Assembly: GCA_963921825.1 (NCBI GenBank)
Contig: OY997596.1
Coordinates: forward strand, 31,983,932-32,047,931
Length of the DNA stretch: 64,000 bases
Direction: 5' to 3'
Source: Erodium maritimum
Taxonomy: Eukaryota > Streptophyta > Magnoliopsida > Geraniales > Geraniaceae
A program made the translations under genes and the position numbers. Positions 12,801-24,800 of this stretch are shown one piece after another. The notes under the pieces are model-generated. The model saw only the letters and a program-made list of their open reading frames with translations, searched no databases and was not told where the DNA came from. How positions within the stretch are numbered: the first letter of the stretch is position 1; each line of letters opens with the position of its first letter.

Positions 12801-15800
12801 AAAAAATAATATGAAATATCTGTTATACAGTAGACATGTGACTTTTATTGCTGGTAAGTTAAAACTAGATTGCCAGAAAATCTGTAAGGAAGCAATCATT
12901 TACTGCATTAAATGGTACTTATTCTCGCTGGTGTTCTCAATTGAGCCGGGTTCGCTTCCCTCAGTGCCAACTTCCTGGCATCTTTGGTGCAGAGCCCCGG
13001 TTTCCTCCATGCTCCTTTCTCTTTTCTGGTGTTAGCTTCCTTGTTGGATTTAATTTTCTGTGGCGTTTCCTGTTGCCTTTCATTGTTTCAAGCCCTCGGG
13101 CATCTTTTGAGTGGTCTGTTACACCTTGGAACTCTCTCATTGTCTATAAAATTTCATTGCTTGCTGATAAAAAAAGGAAAATCTGTAAGTCTTAACTGGA
13201 CATGTATTTCTTTGATATCTTTTACGAAAAATGCATAATATAGACTAGTAGTTGAAATAATTTAAATATCATTGTAAAATTCTGAAATATTATTGATGAT
13301 TCTTAATATTCTTGGTTCTCAATACATTGAGAGCTTCCTTTTATGTAGGGATTAACTCTATACTAAATAGGAAATACTATATTAAACAATATAGGAACCT
13401 AACTTAACTAGGAATAGGAAATAGTGAAATACTTGTTACTGGAAATAAACTAAACTCTAACATTTACCAAGCATCCACTAATCTACCACTTCCCTAGAGA
13501 AGGCCTCTTATCCATGATTTTTTTCCAATAAATGGCAACAGAAGTGAAGGAGAGGGAACATACTGAACGCTAGAGCATATTTGTCTGGATATTTTATATT
13601 GGTATTCATGTACTATGCTATACAAATTTTATATTTTCAATGTTGTCAAAAAGCTTATTTATATTTTGGAAATTGCTGTTTTCATGCATGCAATAATATT
13701 GGTAGTATATATGTTTCTGAGCATCTGATGAAAGGTTGATTCTTTTGCTTCCAGGCTCTACTCTCTTTGTGCTCTGATGAGTCTATGTCTGCCAAAACTG
13801 CCCTTGACTTGTGTATTAATCAGATGAAGAATGTACTGAGCTCCAAACAGCTGCCTGAGAATGCATCTATGGAAAAAATTGGTCAGGCATATCACGCAAC
13901 AGAGACATTTGTACAGGTATTTGCTTTGGCATGGGAAAACTAACTTACCTTGTAATCATAGAGGGTGATAGTATCTTTATTGCATATGCAGGGACTACTT
14001 TATGCAAAATCCCTACTAAGAAAGCTTACTGGTGGTGGTGACATGTCAACTAATTCTGATAGAAGTAGGGACGCCGATGATGCATCCTCTGATGCTGGTA
14101 GCTCAAGTGTGGGTAGCCACTCTACAGATGAACTGTCTGAAGTTCTGTCACAGGCAGACACCTGGCTAGGGCGTGCCGAGCTGCTTCAAAGCCTTCTTGG
14201 TTCAGGAATTGCTGCTTCACTTGATGATATCGCTGACAAAGAGTCCTCTGCATGCCTCCGTGATAGATTGATTGTGGATGAACGATACAGCATGGCTGTC
14301 TATACATGCAAGAAGTGTAAAGTAAAAATCGCTCCAATAATGGTAGAAGTTGTACAAATCTTTTTGGGTAGTATTTAACTGATCAAATCCTTGCAGATTG
14401 ATGTTTTTCCAGTGTGGAATGCTTGGGGGCATGCTTTGATTCGAACCGAGCATTATGCACAGGCTCGTGTGAAATTTAAGTACGTGGAGTTTACATTTAC
14501 CTAACATTTTAAACCATTATTGGTAAAACATGACTCATTTATTGGTGTCAGGCAAGCGTTACAATTGCACATAGGTGATCATGCTCCTGTTGTTCTAGAG
14601 ATAATTAATACAATTGAAGGAGGTCCACCAGTTGACGTTGCAGTTGTTCGGTCCATGTAAGCTACCTCAAAACTTTCAAATCAATTTCCTAAATAAGATG
14701 CAAGTTATTTGTTGTTCAGTTAATGGAATAACATCGACAATTTTCTGCATGATGTTATGAAACTGCGATCCTTCAAATTAAAGATAAAGTAATTGGCATC
14801 TTCATTTATGTATTTGAAGTATTCAACATTGAAAATGTGTAGTCTGAGATTGCTTGATATATGAGTCAGATCTTAGGTTAATAGCTTAAGGTTTTAGGCT
14901 AAATTAAATTATTTCACATAGTACTAGAGATGGTTTAATCTTCGGCCTTTGTGGCCTTGATTATGTCACACAGGCCAGCAGGGGAGGAAATATTTGTAAG
15001 TATCCAACATTGAAAGTGTAGCGTTTGAGAATGCCTGATAGTTGGGCCCTATACGCTTACCTATTAACTTTAGCTGTTGGGTTGGAGTAAAAATTTATAA
15101 ATAGGGTTGAAGATATAAATAATAGTCCAGCTACACTCTTGTCAAGCCCAACTGCCAACTATATTTTAATCACCAAATATCTTCCAACTATTCAACCTCA
15201 TCACCAAGTTTCCCATATCAATATGTGTTGGTAACACTTACTGACTAATTTCTACTCCTTTTCGTGTCGTATTTTACCTATGCACTCAATGGTAAAGGCA
15301 TGTGAAATAGGAGACTAAACAGAAAATAAATAAATAATTTTTGGGGCTATTGATGGTTGAAGGTTCATTGATGACAAAAAAATAGTTGGAGATCAAATTT
15401 GGTATGACTGTAGTTGGAGGACGCTAGGTTTTCGTTGCGAATTAAATTCTTAAAGTGCCCATCATTGATCACAGCTACTTCGTTTTTCCTCCCATGATAA
15501 AGAAAGTAAAAAGCCCTTTATTGTGTTTGTTGAGTAGATTCTAACTGATGCAATCTTATTCCAGGTATGAACATTTGGCTAAAAGTGCTCCAACTATCTT
15601 GGATGATTCGCTTTCTGCTGATTCATATCTGAATGTGTTGTACATGCCGTCTACATTTCCGCGTTCTGAAAGATCAAGGAGATCACAAGAATCTTCAAAC
15701 AGTAATTCTGCATATAACTCATACTTGGAAGATGGACCACGGAGTAACCTGGACAGCATTCGATATCTTGAATGTGCAAATTATTTACAAGAAGTAAGCT

Positions 15801-18800
15801 GATGCTCAAGTAAAAGTTGATATACAGTGGATTATTAGCATATGTGTTCTGCAACTTTTCATTCATTTTCTGCATATAATTCACTTGAAATAAACTCTTA
15901 TATAAGCTCGCATGTATTATAAAACTAAATAGAAATGGTTAGGTAAAGAATCTGCTAATTATTTTCATCTGGTAACTTTTGTCATTCCAACTTATTGAAG
16001 TTTTCATTTACATATGGCATTGCTTCTCGAGATGGTCATGCATATGATTCTATTCTTTTCTCCCTCATGTGTACAGTTACCATTTTTTCTTCTAATTTTT
16101 GTATCCTAATATAGATTTACTTTTCGGGCTGCAGTATGCACGTCAGCACTTGTTGGGTTTTATGTTTAGGCATGGTCATTTCAGTGACGCTTGCTGCTTG
16201 TTCTTTCCACCTAATATTGCCACCCTTCCTTCTCAACCATCATCATTGGGAGTTGTAAATTCATCTTCTTCCCCTCAAAGGCTAGATCCTCTGGCAACTG
16301 ATTACGGGACCATCGATGATTTATGTGACTTGTGTATTGGTTATGGTGCAATGTCTGTTTTGGAGGAAGTTATTTCTACAAGAATGGTTTCGACAACACC
16401 ATACGAGGTGGCAGTGAATCAGTACATGGCCACAGCCCTCAACCGTATATGTGTTTATTGTGAAACACATAAGCATTTCAATTATTTGTACAAGTTTCAG
16501 GTATACTAGATTCTCTTCTGTTTAAAAACTTTATTTATTTATTTATTTATTTATTTTCATATTAGTTATTAATTGTATAATTACTTGTATTCAAATAATT
16601 ATATGTTTTCTGATTGGCCTAGTAGTCAAGTGAGCTCTCTCTCACCAAGGGTTGTGATTGAACTGGCAGAGACCTCATGTAATAAGCATGAGGTCGCTGG
16701 TGCGGTTATTGCTGATCAAATAAAAAAGTGAATTCTATCACCTCTTGGAGGTCAGGGTTTCGAATCCGATGAGGGGTGGGGGTTAACCTCTGGTTAACTT
16801 AGGGTAGGTTAGATTAGAACTTCCCGCTATATTGCTGATAAAAAGGTAGCAACTTTCCAGATGGCATTGTGAGTGCATAGTGGTTTTGAACTGATTCATT
16901 CTTTTGGTTTCTTGGGCAACATAGCATTGTACAAGAGAAGAATATAAGGAGACAAGTTTGTAGAAGAAAAGGTGCTGAAATTCATAGTGTCTACCATAGA
17001 TAGAACACATGTAATAGTGTCCATGGCCGGCCCTTCTACTTGGACAATTAGGCAATTGCCTAAGGCCACAAAGTTTAAAAGGCCCTAAATGTTTGCAAGT
17101 TATATTTATAAAATATTTAAAAACTGTAAATATATTTTATAAATTTAAAATACTATTGGTGTCTTAAGTACTATACGTTGGAATGCGAATTGCTTTTCAA
17201 AAATTAGTCTTAGAAGCCAGCATTTTCTTTCATTTTCAGTTCTTATGTTTCAACATCCTGTGCAATTTAGTTTGAAGTTTTTGTTTGATCAGGTTCATAT
17301 TTTGTTTTCTTCAATACAAAATGTTTCAGGTAATCAAGAAGGATCATGTTGCTGCTGGACTATGCTGTATTCAGTTATTTATGAATTCCTCTTCACAAGA
17401 AAAAGCGATCAAATATTTGGAACATGCTAAGGTAAGTGTTTATCAGTGCTATCCACTTTACAGAAGTGAAACTTACACATCCGAGTAAATAATTCAATCC
17501 CAAATATGTGATTACTTGTCTTGAAGGAAAAGTATGGAGTTAGTGATTATCTGGTAAGTATCTTGAGGTGAAGCCATTGAATCGAATTTCTGGTAGTTTT
17601 GAGTGACGGTAAATAGTGTCTAATACATAATTTAGAACGAAACATGTTTTTTTTTCTTCAAAAGGCCGTTTTCTGTCTGTGACCAATTGATAAGGGCTAT
17701 TTTCAGCAATTCTCCCATTATTTTGTTATTATAATTTTGGGATAATTGTCAAAACATGCACTTATGTTTCGTCCACAAACGAAATAGTGCACAATGTTTT
17801 GTCCACGTCGTCTGGCTACCCTCATGAATCGTCCACGCACTTCTGTTAGAAAAGTGTAACAGCAGAGCCTGAATTGACAATTTTTCCCTTTTGGTTTGCG
17901 ATTCAAAAATAAGAATTTCGTCCAAAAAAAGAGTGGCTGAGGATTGTTAGGGCAATTTCGTCCAAAACAAATTTCAGACACAAGCACATGATAGCACGTG
18001 AGGCTACAGATTCGAATATTCTGTTAATTTTACTGATAGAAGTGCGTGGACGATTCATAAGGGTAGCCAGACGACGTGGACGAAACATTGTGCACTATTT
18101 CGTTTGTGGACGAAACATAAGTGCATGTTTTGACAATTATCCCTATAATTTTTTTGGGATAATTGTCAAAACATGCACTAAAGTTTCGTCCACAAATGAA
18201 ATAGTGCACAATGTTTCGTCCACGTTGTGTGGCTACCCTAAAGTTTCGTCCACGAACATTTGTTAGTAAAATTACTTATGAAACCTAAATCAGCAAATTA
18301 CTTTAGGGTAGCCACACAACGTGGACGAAACGTTGTGCACTATTTCATTTGTGGACGAAACTTTAGGGTAGCCACACAGCGTGGACGAAACGTTGTGCAC
18401 TATTTCATTTTGTGGACGAAACTTTAGGGTAGCCACACAACGTGGACGAAACATTGTGCACTATTTCATATGTGGACGAAACTTTAGTGCATGTTTTGAC
18501 AATTATCCCAATTTTTTTTGAATTACCTGTCGCGAAACTATTGTTTTTCAAAAGGTCCAAAGGTAAAATGGTATTTTTTTTTAAAATAACAGAAATCTAA
18601 CTGTTCAATTATTGTTACTTAAAAAAAAAACGTTCAATTATTAAACAAAAATATAGTTTAAAGTTAACTTTTTTGTCAAGGAGTAGTTTGCTGTTTGCGA
18701 ACAATTCATTTTGATAGTTTTTTAAGGAGTTTCCCTACTTTTATGTCCGTGTCACACTATTGAAACACTAGGGTTAATATGAAGAAACAAACTTACCCAA

Positions 18801-21800
18801 ACAATATCTGAGCATGATACTCAAATTGAATGGAACACTAGACACTCGATCATGCTTCTTACTCTTCCAAGAACAAGAGCAATGCTATGAACATGCACCG
18901 ACACGTAATTGATCGAAAAATATCTGAGGATTACGTCTAATCATCATCACTTTAGGCAATTAAGTAGAAAGGATCATCCACAAGGAAGAAAATACTTCGT
19001 CGAGAACTGCTCAACAAATGATGAATAATATGATGAACAACAACTAAGGGAAGGTGCTGAGGGGATTGGACAACAAATGAAATATTTAGTTTAGTAGATA
19101 ATTCAAACAGGAAACCAATCAACTTTAAGTTCTTCTCCCAGTTTCATTAAATGCATATCGTGTCTGCCGTCTTCACGAACTGGTTAGAGAGGTTAACTAA
19201 GTCCTCTTTTGATATTCGTTCCGCAATAAATCCTCAATGTTGCTCAATAGAGATTTCCTTGAAGAAAATTATTAGTCTCAAGTTTTAGATGAAATAGTCT
19301 CGCATTATTATCTTGATGACATATGTGCCCCAAGCAGTGGTCTAAAAATCTCAGCCAGGCCCCGCCTAGGTGTCATTTCTTTGTTGGCCGACTCAATTAA
19401 TTTGATTAATCTCCGATTAATCTCCGTTTAGTCCCCGATTAAAAGGCCCTATCCATCCGATTAGCGTCTAGCGATTTTTAGAACATTGGCTCCAAGTAAT
19501 CCGACATTTCTTTGGTTGCGCAGAAAGAGCGTAGAGTGTTTACTACATGAGCTTCAATAGAATCCATAACGTGAGATATAATCCAATCCCTTGCCTTCTG
19601 TTGACAAGGTTCAACACCTTGGGAATAAGTGGAGAAAGGTTATCAATGTTGAACTCAATGTTTTATGGGTTAATTGTCGAAAAGTGCACTAAAGGTTTGT
19701 CCAAAAAAAAGAACACACCTAAAGTGTTGTCCACGCTTTTAGGGTGCACTAAAGTTTTGTCCGCCCACTTCAGTCAGATAAAAGTAAAACGTTAATTGTC
19801 AAAAACTATCCTGAAGTATTGCCCACCCAACTATAGATGCATTATGATTTGAACTAATTGTTCAAAACTACACTAAAGTTTTGTCTACACTGCGCGGCTA
19901 CCCTAAAGTTTCGCCCACCGAGTTCTGTCAGAAAAAATGTAACTGGAGAAACTGAAATGACCAATTTACCCTTATGTGTTTCTATTCAAATTTAGACTAA
20001 TGATACCCCTTACTTCATTAAATCCTTCAGTTATTTTTTTAAGAATCAATTTTTAATTAGAAATCACTTTTTTTTAATTCAGTTTCTATTTAAAAATATT
20101 TTTTAATTAAAATTCAGTTTTTATTTTATTAAAATATTTTTAATTAAAATTCCGTTTTTTTTTATAAAAATCAGTGTTATTTAAAAATAAATTTTTAATT
20201 AAAAATCAGTGTTATTTTTTTAATAAAATCATTTTTTAATTTTTTAAAAGAACAGTTTTATTTTTTAAATATTTATTCTATAATTTTTTCAAAATAATTT
20301 TAAAAAATAAACTGACTTATAATTAAAAATAAAAATTAAATTTTAAATAAAAAATAAATTTTAAGAAATAAACTGATGTCTAATTAATTTTAATTTGTTA
20401 ATTTTATTATTATTATTAATTTTAATTTTATTTAAATCTTTATTTTTATCAATAAAAAAATAAAAATAATTTTACATTTTATTTGTTTATTTGCTTAATT
20501 TTATTTTTTATTAAAAAGGGTAAAAATGGTATTTTCCACTACAAATGTTAAAGATTCAAATGTTCAGGGTAAAATGGTAATTTCACTTTACCCTTAACTA
20601 GCACATGGGGTCACATGCATAATAGCAACGGAATATTCCATCCATTTTCTAACAGAAGTCGGTGAGCGAAACTTTAGGGTAGCCACACGGCGTGGACAAA
20701 ACTATATGCATGCATTCATTTGTAGACAAAATTTGAGTGTAGTTTTGGACAATTAACCGTTATGATTTGCGCACACAACTTTACAATCACGAGAGTGAAT
20801 TTAAGAATAATCACCTAAACTTTTCAAGCAACTCTGTTGCACAACGACACTGCGAAACATCTTCGAGCAAGCGCACAATAATGCCAACCATGCTGATTTT
20901 ACGGACACACAAGAATACGTTATTTTTAGGAAAATCACCAAAACGCTAAATATAAATAGGAAAGCAGGGGAACAGAAAACTGGCTGGATGTGGCCATCAG
21001 CCTATAAATAGTAGCATAAACGGATGAATAGTGTCATCACGAACTGTATACTATGAAAAACGATCGATATGAACATTGACCGGTGTGAACAATACGCACT
21101 GAACAAAACTTGGGATGAAAAGTTCGTGAACAGTACTCGATAAACTACACCTAGTCTGGTGAAAAAGAAAGGGTTAATTGCTAAAAACTACAAAAAGGTG
21201 TGTCCACATCTTAAAAACTACACTAAGTTTAAAAGTAGACAAAAGCATACAGTAAGTATTGTCCACAGTCGGTTATAATAATGAACAAAATACCCTTTTC
21301 TGTTAAGTATTGACCATATGTTTTCTCCAATACTACTTTCAATGCTATATGTTTTGACCATGATACTTTTCAATGCTATATGTATTGTCAACATATCCGA
21401 TAGGGGTTAACAGAACATAATATTCTATTCATTGTTTCAACAAAAGACTATGGACAATACTTATTGTATGTTTTAGTCCATTTTGAAACTCAATGTAGTT
21501 TTTAGCATGTGGACAATACTTCTTGTAGTTTTTAGCAATGAACCCAAAATGAAACCCCAAATAAGAACGCCTTGCCCACCCGTTAAATCATATATTAACG
21601 AGTGGACAAAGCTACAACTCATTAAAAATCTAACCTAAGATGAACCAATCTCTAATACCACGTTGAATTCAACATTTTATTGATGATTCTTGTTTTTCAA
21701 TGCAATGAGAACATCCTTTTATACATGGATTAAGGGATAATTCCACTTTCGGATTTCGTTTTTAGTACCCTAAATGTTTTTTGTGCCACTTCAGTACCCT

Positions 21801-24800
21801 AAATCTTTGATAATTCCACTTTAGTACCCAACGTCTGATTTTCCATCCAATACTGTTAACTTTCCATCCAATGAACATAAAATGTCCAAAATACCCCTCA
21901 TGTTACATCAAATTTTCAAAATTTTGCCATTGTCCAAAATACCATTTATTAAATCTTTTTTTATTATTTTCAGAAATTATTTATTTAATTCTTTCTTATT
22001 TATTTAGTTCATATATATTTCAAATATTCATATAAAATTATATTTTATTTAAATATATATATATATATATCTGATTTTATTTTAGAATATATATATATAA
22101 AAAAGATTTTATTTGTTTAAAAAATCAATTTTTGTTTATAAATTAATTTTTTATTTTTAAAAATTCAGTTTTTATTTAAAAAATAGTTTTATTTTTAAAA
22201 AATCATTTTCATTTTCTTAAAATAGCATATAAAATTAGGGTTTTAAAGTATTCAAGGGCAGTTTGGGTGTTTTTTAAAAGACATAGTCATGTGCCTAGCA
22301 CATGGTGATTTTCCATCCAAAAATGGATGGAAAGTTAACGGTGGGTACTAAAATGGAATAAATGAAGATTTAGGGTACTCAGGTGGCACAAAAAACATTT
22401 AGGGTACTAAAAACTAAATCCGAAAGTTTTAGGGTACTAAAATGGAATTATCCCGAAATAACTCTATATTAAATTGGAAATACTAATGCTACTCTACATA
22501 AAAATACAAAAAACTAACAGGAAACTTCATTCAAACAAATGTGTTCCCAAAGCTCCTTCCATTTCAAAGATATTCTAAACTAAAATTCCCGTGCCGTATA
22601 ATTCTTTCCTGGAAACTTGATACCCAAGTATTTGTAGACATTTTGTTAAGGTCCTGGATTGGAATCGAGTTATGAGGTCCTTGGATGTGGATAAATTGAG
22701 ACCTCATTAATAAGAGAACTTCCAGACTTCAACTGGGAGCTCGATTAATGAGAGAACTCTGGATCTCAGATACCTTTCAGGTCCTTTTATATGAATTTGC
22801 TAGACCGATTTTATGGATTGGCTGGCATTTATATATATCAACCAACCAACATTATACTTCTAAGCATAGTGCATAATGGAACAACCACGCTGAAAACACA
22901 ACTAAATGTGATAGTACTACTAGTAATATAGATGATCAATTGGCAATAATAAAGCTCATTATAGTCATGTGTCATTATAATGCTGTTACGATACACTTGC
23001 ACCTACTATCTAGTGCATTCTTACTAAAACTGTAAATTGTTCAACCCACAATGGAAAGAAAAAAAAGAGGACCAAAAATATGTTCAACCAAAATAGTATT
23101 CCCCACTGTGATGAACTTCATTATTCAAACAAGTCCTCTGACAGATCGACACCCAGTCCTAAGACATAGTTCTCAAGTTGTTCAGTCATGAAGCATACTT
23201 TTTCTTTGATCTGCTTGTGCTCTGTATCATACTCTCTTTTCGTAGTACTTACCTTTTGGTTTATTTTTCTACTTTTTGGATCCAGATGCATTTTGATGAA
23301 GGGTTGTCTGTACGTTCCAAAGGTGGAGACACTACTAAGCTCATCACAAAGGGCATTAGGGGAAAAAGTGCTTCTGAGAAACTATCTGAAGAAGGACTTG
23401 TCAAGTTTTCCGCTAGGGTTAAAATGCAGGTAATAAGCTCTATCATGTATAGAAACATAATATAACTGATCGTTTGGATTTTTCTTTTCTTTTTTGCAAA
23501 AAATGAATAATGGTTGAGTTTTCGCTCATACGTATGTGTCTAGCTTGCTTAATGGTTCTAACTTGGCGGGTGGGTGCTATTTTTATTTCCATTTCCATTC
23601 CCTTCATCTCAAAAGAAATATAAGTGTGAACTTTCCAAGTTAGTTAATTAAGCATGGGAGTACATAAGAGTAGAGAGTAGAGAGTCGAGCTCTAAAATTT
23701 GGATGTATAATTAGTCAAATAGGATACTGACTCTGGGATGAGGATTACTTAATTCACTTCTTTTATGGAAATTGGACACTTTGATACAACGAACTCTTGT
23801 TATATGGACACTTATTTTGAAACAAACAGTATCTTTAGGTTTGATGTGAAGATTTTCCATGGTCACTTCTTTAGTGTTTCTTCAGTATAAAATTCCTGTT
23901 CAGGAACAATTTGATAGTTCATTAAACTAAGCTTTGCAGTTTCTAGGAAGTAAGAAAGTGCGGGCATTTGTGTCTACTTATAGCACAAGTGTGGTTTATT
24001 CCATGCTTCTCTCTTGCCTTATGGCCATGTGTTCTAGTCATGAAATTGGGTTTGGCCAATTAGTCTTTGGGAAAAAAAGTTGAAGTTGGAGATCAGGAAA
24101 TGGAAAATTGGGGTTCATTTTCATTGAAGGACATAGCGAGACCAGTTGAAAGTACTCTAGGCCACTGTCTTATAACAATTAACCCTTCAACTTATGAATT
24201 AAAAGATGTATTTTTTGTAGATGTTATATAATTCTTGTATTGTTGAGTCACCAAGCTTCCTCTAACTTGTGTCTGTCATATTGTTCAGCACCTAGCTTCC
24301 TATTTAAGTATAAAAGATGTTCATAGTATTGCCAAAATAAGTACCCGATTTTCAATTTAGTTAGTTAATTACTGATATTGGCCCCATAAGCTAGTTATGA
24401 CAACTTTCTTCAAGATGCAGGTGGTGATTTTAGTACTACTTATTTTAGTGAACATGCATCTAAAATACGGATTTCGGAAAATAATTTAATATTGAGGCGA
24501 CATTCATCAAGTTTCAGTCTTCTTGGTGACATAGACACTAATATATATATTTTATTTGGAGGAACTTAAGCGCATATCATGAACTTTATATTATTATTTT
24601 TCTCAATTTATTGAAAAAGCTCAACTTCCTGCTATTACTTGTACTTATTATAGGTGGACGTTGTAAAATCATTAAATGATTCGGATGGACCACAGTGGAA
24701 ACATTCACTTTTTGGAAACCCAAATGATCCTGAAACATTCAGGTTTGCTTCATCTTGATAAGGATTTGATTGAATCACCACATCTTATCACCGTCCATAT

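Noticed and set aside
23178-23465. 95-codon + strand frame starting at 23178
   Set aside because: It is intron plus exon 19; the ATG at 23178 lies upstream of the acceptor at 23285.
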